Positions 8,958 to 17,482 of a stretch of DNA of 64,000 nucleotides are shown piece after piece (within the stretch, counting starts at the first letter, position 1; every line of letters starts with the position of its first letter). The position numbers and the translations under genes are program-made. This stretch comes from Planctomycetota bacterium (lineage in GTDB: Bacteria > Planctomycetota > UBA1135): positions 62,001 to 126,000 of the forward strand of contig QQUA01000002.1 of NCBI GenBank assembly GCA_008501825.1, read 5' to 3'. Under the pieces are notes generated by a model. It searched no databases. It saw only the letters and a program-made list of their open reading frames with translations, and was not told the origin of the DNA.

Positions 8958-9095
8958 GGCTGAAACGGCTTGGATGTGCCGCTGGGGGTACCCCGGAGCT
9001 TACGCGAAGTTCTCGGTCCCGATAGGGTAGTCCTTCGGGGAATCGGGTCCGATCCTGGGCCGGCCCCCTGCCGGGGCGATGAAACCACGATAACC

Positions 9096-10040
9096 ATGAA
9101 GCGATCGCAAATCATTCTAGGCTTCCTCCTCGGGCTGGCTATTCCGGCTTGGTCCCAAACTCCGAAGCCGCCGCCGGTGAAGGTCTTTATCCTGGCTGGA
9201 CAATCGAATATGCAAGGGCATGGCGCGATCCGCGGGGATGAAAAACGGAATGGCGGTCAGGGGAGTTTGGAGTCCTTGGTTCGAAGCAAGGATAGCGCGA
9301 AGAAATATCGCCACCTGGTAGATCGAAAGGGAGATTGGACCACTCGAAAGGACGTTTGGATTTGGTATTTCGAACGCCACGGCGGCTTGACCGCTGGTTA
9401 CGGCGCGCGGAAGGATCGCATTGGGCCGGAACTTCAATTCGGCCACGTTCTGGGCGATCATTTCAAGGAACAAGTGCTTTTGATCAAAGTCGCCTGGGGT
9501 GGCAAGAGTTTGGCCGTAGATTTCCGACCGCCGAGCAGCGAAGGAGAAACCGGCCCTTATTACCAAAAACTGAATCAGCACATCCAGGAGGTATTGAATC
9601 AGTTGCCGGAGCTGTTTCCTAAATACCGGGACCGAGGCTATGAAATCGCCGGTTTCGGATGGCACCAGGGTTGGAATGATCGCATTAATCAAAGCTTCAA
9701 CGATGCCTATGAACAGAACTTGGCCAACTTCATCCGCGACCTCCGCAAAGATTTAAACGTAGAGAAACTCCCTTTCGTCATCGCCGAAACCGGCATGACC
9801 GGACATCAGGAAAAGCATCCCCGCGCCCTTTCCTTGATGAAAGCCCAAGCTGCGGTGGCGGAATATCCCGAATTTCGAGGCAACGTCGCCTTCGTCGGAA
9901 CCAAGGACTTCTACCGGCCTCCGGAAGCCTCCCCTTCGAGCCAGGGCTACCACTGGAACAGCAACGCAGAGACTTACTGCCTGATCGGGGAAGGCATGGC
10001 CACCGCCATGCTGGGTTTGCTCAAGGGCTCGTCCCAGTAG
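9096..10040 (+). CDS. Sialate O-acetylesterase-type (SASA/DUF303) carbohydrate esterase, exported
   Basis: 314 residues from the ATG at 9096, chosen because it gives a clean signal peptide (MKRSQIILGFLLGLAIPAWSQ); the frame is open 42 codons further upstream without secretory character. The SASA block I motif FILAGQSNMQGHG, the glycine block AWGGKSLA, and GFGWHQGWNDR, which holds the WHQGxxD block, are present. The family deacetylates sialic acids and plant or algal polysaccharides. It is divergent from the CocE-like gene, consistent with a small cluster of exported esterases and peptidases. Confidence 0.85.
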   Translation: MKRSQIILGFLLGLAIPAWSQTPKPPPVKVFILAGQSNMQGHGAIRGDEKRNGGQGSLESLVRSKDSAKKYRHLVDRKGDWTTRKDVWIWYFERHGGLTAGYGARKDRIGPELQFGHVLGDHFKEQVLLIKVAWGGKSLAVDFRPPSSEGETGPYYQKLNQHIQEVLNQLPELFPKYRDRGYEIAGFGWHQGWNDRINQSFNDAYEQNLANFIRDLRKDLNVEKLPFVIAETGMTGHQEKHPRALSLMKAQAAVAEYPEFRGNVAFVGTKDFYRPPEASPSSQGYHWNSNAETYCLIGEGMATAMLGLLKGSSQ

Positions 10041-10116
10041 GTCAGGGCAGGAGGCTCGAGCCGAGAGCGTCGCACAACCTTCACGGCCTGTTTTTTGTCT
10101 TCGGTAGCATGGAGGG

Positions 10117-11745
10117 ATGACGGCTGAAATCCGTTCTTCCTTCCTTCTCCTGCTCCTTGCCGCCGGCCCCCTGGCTGCCCTGCCCGCTCCCCATCCGGCC
10201 CAGCAGAGCCCGGAGCCAGGACGGCTCCAAATCCTTTACACCGAACATCCTGGGGTTCCCCAGAATGAGGTACCGGGCCTGCCTGGCGCCCAGTTCGGAG
10301 ACCTCAATCGGGTCCGAACTTCCTTTGCGGGAGTGATCGGGGTTCAAGCCGTCATCGACTGGAACGGCCAATTCCTCGACGCCCTTCTGGTTCAGGATCG
10401 GGTGGTCCTAAAGGAGGGAGATCCTCTGCCCTGGGCTCCCGCGGAAAGCCTGAGCTTAATTCGGGATTTCGCGGTCAGTGATAGCGGTGCCATCGCCGTT
10501 TCCCTGGAAAGCACTGGCCCAGCCGCAACCAGCAGCTATTTGGTTCGCGAAGATTCCCCGGGGAATTGGACCGTTTTGGCCAAGGAAGGCGACCCGATCC
10601 CGGGCTTCGCCGGCAAGGTCTATGGAACGCAATACGGGGCCACCCTCGATGCCTCCAATCGCGCCGGATTTTTCAGCGATGGGGTCAGCGGTGGCGTCAG
10701 TAACGATCAAGCCATGGAGTTTGACGGTGTGGTGCTGGCCAGAACCGGCTTGGACGCCCCGGCCGGTCAACTCAGCGGATTAAACCAAGCCTACGCCTAC
10801 TTCGACGACATCGGCTCCCCCAGAGTGGACCGGGATGGTTCCGATTGGCTAGCCCAAGCCTTCTTGGAAAGCTCCAACGACGAAGTCTTGGTGGTCAACG
10901 GCAGCGTCGTTTTGCAAGCCGGCTATGCCATCCCGGGCTCGGGTTTATCCACCACGGTTTCTACTAACGGCATTCAGTTCGCCACCTTCGATGGAAACGG
11001 GAATTGGTACGCCCACGGTTTCTTCAACCCGGCCACTCAATATTGGGCGGTTCGCAACGGAGCCATCTTGACCCGTACCGGTTTGCCGGTGTTCTCCGGA
11101 AGTACCGAGTTGTGGATGTCGTCCCGAACCTTTCCTCTCGTGGCCGGAAACGGCACGGATTACGTGGTCGCCGGTACTGGAGCCTCCACCTTCCTCAGTT
11201 ACTTGGTTCGAAACAACGCCGAAATCCTGTGCGCCCAACTCGACCCGATCGATTTGGACGACAACGGTCAGTTCGATGACAACTTGGTCTTGCAAGGATT
11301 TTCGGAAGGCTACATGACCGACGACGGCAGCGTAGCTTTCCTTGGAATGACTCGAAGCACGGCGGCCGGTGGAAGAACGGAAAATTCGATCGTGATTTAC
11401 GACAACACGCCGGATCCGAAATTGACCGTGACCGGCTTGATCGCCGGTTCCACCGCAACGGTGGAAGTCGCTCCGGTAGAAACCGGCAGCACGGTCTTCA
11501 CCGCCTTTTCCTTAGTCGGCGCCGGCCCCTCCAACGTCTCCACTCCTTGGGGCCCGCTTACGGTTGCGCTCAGCCCCCCCTACAGCTTGCTCCCGAACAT
11601 GGTGGGAGACGCCAGCGGCACTGCCTCTCAACAAGTGTCGGTGCCGGCCCAAGCCGCCGGCCGTTCGATCTGGATCCAAGCCTTGGAAGATGAAGGAGCC
11701 GGGATCTGCCAGCTCAGCAACGCCTTTGCTGGCGTAGTGCAGTAG
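10117..11745 (+). CDS. Secreted beta-propeller-like protein with NxxGxxAF-type repeats and type B C-terminal module
   Basis: 542 residues with a signal peptide (RSSFLLLLLAAGPLAALPAP). The body has recurrent units in which a short D/N-x-x-G turn is followed by A/F strands (DSGAIAVSLE, ASNRAGFFSD, DDGSVAFLG), as in proteins called choice-of-anchor tandem repeat in planctomycetes; I infer a propeller. The last 110 residues (LTVTGLIAGSTATVEV to SIWIQALEDEGAGICQLSNAF) match the C-terminal module on several propellers in this window, ending in the W/F-x-QALD-x-C-x-x-SN signature. Function is unknown; binding or display at the cell surface is the simplest reading. Confidence 0.75.
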   Translation: MTAEIRSSFLLLLLAAGPLAALPAPHPAQQSPEPGRLQILYTEHPGVPQNEVPGLPGAQFGDLNRVRTSFAGVIGVQAVIDWNGQFLDALLVQDRVVLKEGDPLPWAPAESLSLIRDFAVSDSGAIAVSLESTGPAATSSYLVREDSPGNWTVLAKEGDPIPGFAGKVYGTQYGATLDASNRAGFFSDGVSGGVSNDQAMEFDGVVLARTGLDAPAGQLSGLNQAYAYFDDIGSPRVDRDGSDWLAQAFLESSNDEVLVVNGSVVLQAGYAIPGSGLSTTVSTNGIQFATFDGNGNWYAHGFFNPATQYWAVRNGAILTRTGLPVFSGSTELWMSSRTFPLVAGNGTDYVVAGTGASTFLSYLVRNNAEILCAQLDPIDLDDNGQFDDNLVLQGFSEGYMTDDGSVAFLGMTRSTAAGGRTENSIVIYDNTPDPKLTVTGLIAGSTATVEVAPVETGSTVFTAFSLVGAGPSNVSTPWGPLTVALSPPYSLLPNMVGDASGTASQQVSVPAQAAGRSIWIQALEDEGAGICQLSNAFAGVVQ

Positions 11746-11820
11746 AGCGAGTCACACGGACCGATTGAGCTTCTGAAGACCAAGCCGGCCCGGGCTTTCT
11801 TCCCTCCGGGATGAAAACCG

Positions 11821-11856
11821 TTGACATATCAGACATTTCGTCTTAGCATCAGACAT
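11821..11856 (+). promoter_or_regulatory. Promoter with BlaI-type operator dyad between -35 and -10
   Basis: TTGACA at 11821-11826 and TAGCAT at 11844-11849 are separated by exactly 17 bp. The spacer holds AGAC-N5-GTCT (11831-11843), a dyad placed where a bound repressor would block polymerase. The 9-mer ATCAGACAT occurs at 11828 and again at 11848, 20 bp apart or about two helical turns, which would suit two dimers on one face. It precedes the BlaI gene at 11888 and probably mediates autoregulation. The dyad is not the classical TACA-TGTA core of staphylococcal BlaI, so binding is inferred. Confidence 0.7.
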
Positions 11857-11887
11857 CGCGCCTGAGGGCGCTGAGGACAAGAAGCCC

Positions 11888-12283
11888 ATGACTCCGGATC
11901 GCAACCACGCCACTGCCGCCGAGCTCGCCGTTTTGGAAGTCCTGTGGCAAGCCGAACCGGCCACCATTCGAGTCATTACGGAGCGGCTATATCCCCAAGG
12001 AGGAACCTCTTCCTATGCCACGGTGCAAAAGCTCCTCGATCGCCTGGAGAGCAAAGGGTTCGTGGCCCGGGAGCGATCTCGAATCCCCCATCGCTTTCGT
12101 TCCCGAGTCGATCGGGGCAAGCTGATTCAACACCGGCTCCGGGATTTGGCCGACAGTCTGTGCGGCGGATCGCTGAAACCGTTGCTTACCCAACTGGTGG
12201 AGAATACCCGGTTATCCGAAGACGAAATTGAATCCCTGCGGCGCCTGATTCAAGACCAAAAGGAACCGGAGGACGACGAATGA
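11888..12283 (+). CDS. BlaI/MecI/CopY-family repressor
   Basis: 131 residues, the usual family size. The N-terminal winged helix is recognisable: ATAAELAVLEVLWQAEPATI, then TSSYATVQKLLDRLESKGFV, which contains the recognition helix. The C-terminal 45 residues form the dimerisation and cleavage region. BlaI-type repressors dimerise on a dyad and are inactivated when the partner M56 membrane protease is triggered from outside. The stop overlaps the M56 start by ATGA, so the two are translationally coupled. No beta-lactamase or other classical resistance target lies nearby, so the stimulus and regulon are unknown. Confidence 0.93.
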   Translation: MTPDRNHATAAELAVLEVLWQAEPATIRVITERLYPQGGTSSYATVQKLLDRLESKGFVARERSRIPHRFRSRVDRGKLIQHRLRDLADSLCGGSLKPLLTQLVENTRLSEDEIESLRRLIQDQKEPEDDE

Positions 12284-14565
12284 TCCTCAGCCCGGCCATG
12301 GTTCATTTCGGAGTAGTTTTCTTGCTGGCTTCGTTTGCATTTCTGGTTTGCCGGAAAGCCCGCTGGCAAGAACTCGGCCATCTCCTGTGGCTGTTCGTGT
12401 TTCTCAAACTCTTGGTTCCCCCAGTATTGGAAGTCCCAATTTTCCCGGCCCAGCTCCCGGAATTGGGAATCCATCCAGTCGGCGCTTCGATGGAAATCCC
12501 GGCGCAGGTTAGGGAAGCTCCTCTCGCAGTCGATCTCGCCTCTGAGGCGGAACCCACCAAAGTCATGAATTTCACCGGGGATCATGAAGCGGGTCTCTCC
12601 CTGTGGTCGATCTTATCCTGGATTTGGGCCGCGGGTACGGCACTCAGCGGTACTTTGCTGGTGATTTCAATTTTTCGATTTCGTCGAATTTTGCACCGTT
12701 CGGACCCGCCGTCGGAATCGCTCCAATCTGAATTGGAGATGTTGGCGGCTGAGATGGGGCTTCGAAAAGTTCCTCAATTGCGAATCGTGCCGGCCGTGAT
12801 ATCCCCGGCTTTGTGGCCCTTTGGCCGCACGATTTTCTTGGTGCCAAGATTGCTTTATCAAGAATTGAACCCGCAACAGCGAAGAGCGATCCTGGCTCAC
12901 GAACTGGCCCATTTCGCACGCAGGGATCATTGGTTGCGTTTCATTGAACTTGCCGCCCTTTGCATCTACTGGTGGGCACCTCCAGTGTGGTGGTTTCGCC
13001 GAGAACTTCGCTTCGCTGAAGAAAGTTGCTGCGATGCCCGAGCCCTCAAGTTCATGCCCGGCAATTCATCGGCCTATGCCGAAGCCTTGGTCGAGACTGC
13101 GGCGATTTTGGCTCGAAATCGAAGCTCTCGTTTGCCTCAATTTGCCACCGGAGCCAACGCTCTGAAACCCTTAGCCCGACGCATCACCGCAATCATGAAA
13201 AACGAAACCGTCCGACCGCTGTCTCATCCGCTTCGCTTGATCTTACTTTTGCCGGTTTTGTCGATTCTTCCCTTGCTTCCGGCTCCTGCCCAAAGCAAGA
13301 CGGTATCGCCACCGGCCAACACTCCTGCAACTTCTTTCCAGCCGGCTGTGCAGGAACCGGTTCTTGAAACCTTCCTTCAGGAGGAGCAAGAACCCACGAT
13401 GACCCGCGAGGAAAGGGTTACGCTTCGCCTTGGCATGGAGCTCATCCAGCAAGCGGATTTGCATCAGGCTCTCGAATTTCTACGCCAGTCCCAGGGTGCA
13501 AGAGCGAGCGCCAAGTTCGATTTCTTGGTCGGCAATCTTCTTTATCAACAAAGGCATTTGAAGGATGCGGCCAAGGCGTATGAAAGTGCCGTCACCAAAC
13601 ATCCGGCTTTCGTGCGCGCCTGGAAAAACCTGGCCCACGTTCATTTGACCACCGGCGATTATGAAGCGGCCGTTGCTGCTCTTCATCGTGCCGTGGACTT
13701 GTCCGCAGGAGATGGAACTACTTACGGTTTGCTTGGTCTGGCTCTCTCCCAGCTTGGGGACCTCGCGGCTGCCGAAACGGCGTTCTGGAACGCCCATTTG
13801 CATGATCCGGGTAACCAGGATTGGAAACTCAGCCTTTTGCAATGCCTTTCCTCGGCTGGCCGCCATCAAGAAGTTCTCGCTCTTAGCCGCCGATTCCTCA
13901 AGGAACAACCTGAGGACTTCTCCCCGCTCTCTTGGCAGGCTAAAGCCGCTTTGCAGGTTGGAGATCTCGAGGCCGGCGGCCGACTTCTTGAGAGGTGGCT
14001 GCAGATGGAACCCCGAAACGGGGAAGCTCTGTTGCTCCTTGGTCATCAGCGATACCAAACCGGAAGGATGGAAGAAGCCATGGCTCTTTATCAAAGGGCT
14101 ACCGAGTTGGAGGGTTTTCGAAGCCAAGCGAGGCAACGTCAAGGTCAGATTCTATTGAACCTGAGCCCTCAACATGGGACCCTCGAGTGGCTCAAGCAAG
14201 CCCAAAAAGTAAACCCGGATCAGGCGGCCCAATGGTGGTCCGAGGCGATTGAACTAAAGCCGCCGGCCAACACCCCCTTCGTGGAAGCATTCCAATTGGA
14301 TTCCCCCCCGCGCCCGCTTCATCAACCGGCGCCCAAGCTGAATGCCGAAACTCGGAAAAAGTTACCAGGAACGGTTCAGTTTCAAATCGAGGTGAACCTG
14401 CAAGGTCAGGTTCAAAATCCGGTGGCTCTCGCCGCTACCGACTCTGAATTAGTGGAGCCGGCCTTGGAAGCAGTCCGGCTGTGGCTGTTCGAACCCGGTA
14501 AATGTCAGGGAAGGCCGGTCTCGTTCCGAATGCAACTGACTCTTGCATTTCCGGCGGACCAATAA
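12280..14565 (+). CDS. M56 (BlaR1-type) membrane metallopeptidase fused to TPRs and a TonB-like C-terminal domain
   Basis: 761 residues. Membrane segments at about 5-23, 35-50, 105-130 and 310-330 frame the cytoplasmic zinc protease with H207ELAH211 and the downstream metal ligand region AEESCCDA. In place of a penicillin-binding sensor, the outer part after residue 335 carries about six TPR units (residues about 390-640: HPAFVRAWKNLAHVHLTTGD, DGTTYGLLGLALSQLGDL) and ends in a TonB C-terminal-like fold (GTVQFQIEVNLQGQVQNPVA to SFRMQLTLAF). The partner BlaI overlaps its start. The architecture suggests that protein-protein contact outside, not a beta-lactam, triggers cleavage of BlaI; that is inference. 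Confidence 0.88.
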   Translation: MILSPAMVHFGVVFLLASFAFLVCRKARWQELGHLLWLFVFLKLLVPPVLEVPIFPAQLPELGIHPVGASMEIPAQVREAPLAVDLASEAEPTKVMNFTGDHEAGLSLWSILSWIWAAGTALSGTLLVISIFRFRRILHRSDPPSESLQSELEMLAAEMGLRKVPQLRIVPAVISPALWPFGRTIFLVPRLLYQELNPQQRRAILAHELAHFARRDHWLRFIELAALCIYWWAPPVWWFRRELRFAEESCCDARALKFMPGNSSAYAEALVETAAILARNRSSRLPQFATGANALKPLARRITAIMKNETVRPLSHPLRLILLLPVLSILPLLPAPAQSKTVSPPANTPATSFQPAVQEPVLETFLQEEQEPTMTREERVTLRLGMELIQQADLHQALEFLRQSQGARASAKFDFLVGNLLYQQRHLKDAAKAYESAVTKHPAFVRAWKNLAHVHLTTGDYEAAVAALHRAVDLSAGDGTTYGLLGLALSQLGDLAAAETAFWNAHLHDPGNQDWKLSLLQCLSSAGRHQEVLALSRRFLKEQPEDFSPLSWQAKAALQVGDLEAGGRLLERWLQMEPRNGEALLLLGHQRYQTGRMEEAMALYQRATELEGFRSQARQRQGQILLNLSPQHGTLEWLKQAQKVNPDQAAQWWSEAIELKPPANTPFVEAFQLDSPPRPLHQPAPKLNAETRKKLPGTVQFQIEVNLQGQVQNPVALAATDSELVEPALEAVRLWLFEPGKCQGRPVSFRMQLTLAFPADQ

Positions 14566-14638
14566 CGAAGCAACAGCAGTTTTCATCTTTCAAAACCACC
14601 GCCGCGGCTTGCCACTCTCCGGGACAGTCGCGGCGTCG

Positions 14639-16051
14639 TTATTCTCGCACTAAATCACTCTGTATGCAGGACGACCATAAAACCGAAGCCAGCGCAGACC
14701 AGCAAAGAAGAGCAGAGCACCCGATGGCAAGCACACCGGCTTCGTGAAGAGCATTTCCAGCTTTGACGATGACCAATCCCGCAGCGAGAAGCAAGGCTAT
14801 TTCTGGGATGAAAAGCCACTGCCGAATCCAGATTTTCAAAATCATGGTCAAGGGCAAATAGGCAAATGGCACGAAAATTGTTTCAAAATAGGAAGGCCTG
14901 AATGTGTAAACGCTTCCCCAAAGGGAGACGGTTGGAAACCAGGTGAACAGGGCCTGGTAGAACAAATAAATCAGAAAGGAAAGCCCAAGTACCCAAAGGC
15001 CACTCAAGCACGCCACCGAAAGTGCCAGGTGGAAATGTTGGCGTCGCGAAACAGGAAGGAGCATATTAGAAAAAAGCGGCACGGGAAGGTGCATCCCCAT
15101 AACGCACATCAGTACAAATACCGCATTGGACGCCGGAACTTGCGAGCCGTCGGGATTCAGCGGAGCAAAGCCGGCTATTACCAAAATCGCGGCGACGAAG
15201 GCCAATAGCAAAGGAAGACTCCAAGGAGAAAATGGCAGCAGATAACCTAAATGCACGTATTCGAGAGCGGCCAGGCGCCGGCGAAAAGATGGAAAGGGAT
15301 GGCGCCCGATCCGCAAGTAGCCATATTCCAAGATTCGACCTCGGAAGCCCCAGTTTCGCCGGGCCAAGGCCATGCGGCGGCTCTCGGCCCCGAATTCTTC
15401 CGAGGCTGATTTCCGCCAAATCATTTGTAAAGAGAAGAATCGCCTGCCCACCGCCTTGCGAGCCAAATTCACCGTCCCCAACTGCCGCCAAAGCCATCCC
15501 GAAAGCAACACGGCCAGAGTCAAGTTCCATATTTCGCCGAAAAGAATAAACTGCTCCAACTTCACTCGGGTTTCGGGGAATTCCACCAAGACGATCCAGG
15601 CAACTAACACCGGGCCCAATAGCACTGAGACGTTGTCCTGGCGCAATAAGAAGCCGGTCAATACCCAGTAAAGGGAGAAGCAAAAACAGAATGCAGATCC
15701 GAACGCTATCCAAGTTCCGGCGCCGTGCAAGAGATTGGACTCAAGAACCGGCAAACAAGCCACCGCGCAGGTCAAAATGCCGACTGCAAAAAAAGTGTCT
15801 CGCATGGTTACCGGCCGCCTTGGAAGGCAAAAGCTGAAGGGTTTTACCAGCAAATCTTTTTGCAGAGAACAAAGAAGGTATGCCATCCATGCCGGAATCA
15901 CTAAAACAGCGACGAAGGCGCCGGATCCGGCATCGATTTCTTTGAATGCATACCGAAAGGACGGAATACAAACGATGGCTCCGACGAGATGCCAAAGAAA
16001 AAAAGAAGGAGAAGTAATCAGCGGAAGCAAGTTGGCGACGACCAGTCTCAT
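14639..16051 (-). CDS. ABC transporter permease
   Basis: 470 residues, strongly hydrophobic, with about ten predicted membrane spans (for example FFLWHLVGAIVCIPSF, FVAVLVIPAWMAYLLCSL, LLLAFVAAILVIAGF). A cytoplasmic loop around residues 190-265 is Arg-rich. No substrate-specific motif is visible. Its start overlaps the stop of the ATP-binding subunit by ATGA, so the two are translationally coupled subunits of one exporter-type ABC complex under the GntR regulator upstream. The end is convergent with the M56 gene 73 bp away. Confidence 0.8.
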   Translation of the reverse strand: MRLVVANLLPLITSPSFFLWHLVGAIVCIPSFRYAFKEIDAGSGAFVAVLVIPAWMAYLLCSLQKDLLVKPFSFCLPRRPVTMRDTFFAVGILTCAVACLPVLESNLLHGAGTWIAFGSAFCFCFSLYWVLTGFLLRQDNVSVLLGPVLVAWIVLVEFPETRVKLEQFILFGEIWNLTLAVLLSGWLWRQLGTVNLARKAVGRRFFSLQMIWRKSASEEFGAESRRMALARRNWGFRGRILEYGYLRIGRHPFPSFRRRLAALEYVHLGYLLPFSPWSLPLLLAFVAAILVIAGFAPLNPDGSQVPASNAVFVLMCVMGMHLPVPLFSNMLLPVSRRQHFHLALSVACLSGLWVLGLSFLIYLFYQALFTWFPTVSLWGSVYTFRPSYFETIFVPFAYLPLTMILKIWIRQWLFIPEIALLLAAGLVIVKAGNALHEAGVLAIGCSALLCWSALASVLWSSCIQSDLVRE

Positions 16052-16956
16052 GATTGCACAACCTCCTTCTTTTCTTCCAGAACCAAGCTATAGAGCTCTT
16101 CCAGTGAAAGGAGCTCAACTTCCAACCGGCTCCGGGTTATTTGAGCCAAATGATCCAAATCCAGCTCTGGTTTCGCCTTCATGACCACGAGTGCTTCAGC
16201 TTCACTTCGGCTGCAGGTGAGCACACCGTCGAAAGGCAGTGGTGTAGGCAACGGCCCTCGAACCGCGCTGATTCGCACTTTCAGGAATTCCTGCTGCAAA
16301 TCGGCCAAAGAAAGGTCACGGCACACTTGGCCCTTGTCCAAGATGATGACGTGATCGATGACTTTTTCCACGTCACTCAGAATGTGGGATGAAATCAAAA
16401 TGGTGCGAGTCGGATCCTGAATGATGCCGAGCAACAAATCCAAAAAACGCCGTCGAGCCAAAGGATCCAGTGCCGCGGCCGGTTCGTCCAGAAGGAGAAG
16501 GTCCGGCTCGAAGCCGATGGCTAGTAGAATCGCCAGCATTTGACGCTGGCCTGGAGAGAGTTCCCCTACCAGCGCCGTCCGATCCAATTGGAACTCGGAA
16601 ACATATTCCTTTTCCAGTTCGAGATTCCAATCGGAATAGTAGGAGGCGACGTATCGGATCATTTGTTCGACCGTCATCCAATCCACCAGCGAGCCTTCCT
16701 GGTGGACGTAGCCGATGCGCGCTAATTCTTGGGGCCGAAGTTGGGCGGCATTGCAACCCAAGGTTGTGCAAGTCCCCTTGTCCGGGAGGTAGAGCCCAAT
16801 GACATGTCGAATCAAAGTGCTTTTGCCGGCCCCATTGGCTCCGAGAAGGCCGATGATACTACCTGCTTGAACGTCCAGTGAAACGTCCTTCAACACCGGA
16901 TTCATGTTGAATTGCTTGTAGAGATCTCTGATCTCAATGACCGCTTCCATTTTCAT
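16048..16956 (-). CDS. ABC transporter ATP-binding protein
   Basis: 302 residues. Walker A is GANGAGKST (39-47), the signature is LSPGQRQ near residue 134, a slight variant of LSGGQ, and Walker B is DLLLLDEPAAALDP followed by the SSHIL switch. The C-terminal 80 residues are the extension usual in CcmA/YtrB-type exporters. It overlaps the GntR gene before it and the permease after it by 4 bp each, so the three form a tightly coupled operon. Regulation by a YtrA-type GntR repressor typically responds to cell-wall-active compounds, but the cargo here is unknown. Confidence 0.93.
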   Translation of the reverse strand: MKMEAVIEIRDLYKQFNMNPVLKDVSLDVQAGSIIGLLGANGAGKSTLIRHVIGLYLPDKGTCTTLGCNAAQLRPQELARIGYVHQEGSLVDWMTVEQMIRYVASYYSDWNLELEKEYVSEFQLDRTALVGELSPGQRQMLAILLAIGFEPDLLLLDEPAAALDPLARRRFLDLLLGIIQDPTRTILISSHILSDVEKVIDHVIILDKGQVCRDLSLADLQQEFLKVRISAVRGPLPTPLPFDGVLTCSRSEAEALVVMKAKPELDLDHLAQITRSRLEVELLSLEELYSLVLEEKKEVVQS

Positions 16957-17372
16957 CTCTGTTCCCCCATGGTCTGATGGTCGAATTTTCGATAGAGCTC
17001 CGAGAAAAGCTGCAAGGCTTCCTTTTCGGGAATTCCCATCTGAACAGCCAAAGCTGCGACGTTACTCATAGCCTGATCCAGCATCTGGGTTTGCCGCCGG
17101 CGCTTTACATCCTTGCGCACTGCCCGTACGAATAAACCCACTCCCTTACGGCGATCTAGAAAACCTTCCTGGACCAGATAGCCGTAGGCTTTGCTTACCG
17201 TCATCGGGTTGATTTTGAGGCGGGAGGCCAGGCTTTTCACGGATTCGATCTGCTCGCCTTCCTGCAATTGCCCCAGAAGGATTTGGCGCCGCACTTGGTC
17301 CATCAACTGGCGGTAGATCGGAACGCCTCCGTGCAGATCAAGATCCAGAATCAAGGTCGTCGCCTCCGGCAC
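16953..17372 (-). CDS. GntR-family (YtrA subfamily) transcriptional regulator
   Basis: 139 residues with a GTG start at 17372. The winged helix covers residues about 12-80: GVPIYRQLMDQVRRQILLGQ, SVKSLASRLKINPMTVSKAY, GFLDRRKGVGLFV. The effector part is only about 50 residues, which marks the YtrA subfamily, whose genes usually head ABC transporter operons exactly as here. No Shine-Dalgarno is visible before the GTG, and a TATGAT box lies 3-4 bases upstream of it, so a leaderless or very short-leader message is possible. An 18-bp dyad lies 24 bp upstream. Confidence 0.9.
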   Translation of the reverse strand: MPEATTLILDLDLHGGVPIYRQLMDQVRRQILLGQLQEGEQIESVKSLASRLKINPMTVSKAYGYLVQEGFLDRRKGVGLFVRAVRKDVKRRRQTQMLDQAMSNVAALAVQMGIPEKEALQLFSELYRKFDHQTMGEQR

Positions 17373-17395
17373 CGTATCATAGTAGTAATATAGTA

Positions 17396-17413
17396 GACCC
17401 TCCCCAGAGGGTC
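17396..17413. promoter_or_regulatory. Dyad upstream of the GntR-ABC operon
   Basis: GACCCTC (17396-17402) and GAGGGTC (17407-17413) are perfect 7-base arms around CCCA. Between it and the GTG start lies AT-rich DNA with repeated TAGTA words and, on the minus strand, TATATT and TATGAT boxes. This fits an operator for the GntR protein just upstream of its own promoter; it could also affect the AlkD-like gene that diverges at 17483. Confidence 0.5.
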
Positions 17414-17482
17414 AAGCCCATTTTGGCACCGAACCCCTTCCCTTCGATTTTCCATCACCGGCCACGGAGGTATGCTGGAGGC

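Noticed and set aside
7677..8963. 428-codon plus-strand frame opposite the CocE-like gene
   Set aside because: It is the reverse complement of a gene with an intact catalytic triad, is His/Arg/Pro-rich and has no recognisable domain.
14588..14638. CGCCGCG and CGCGGCG as terminator of the M56 gene
   Set aside because: The arms are 7 bases with a loop over 20 and no T-tract; too weak to call.
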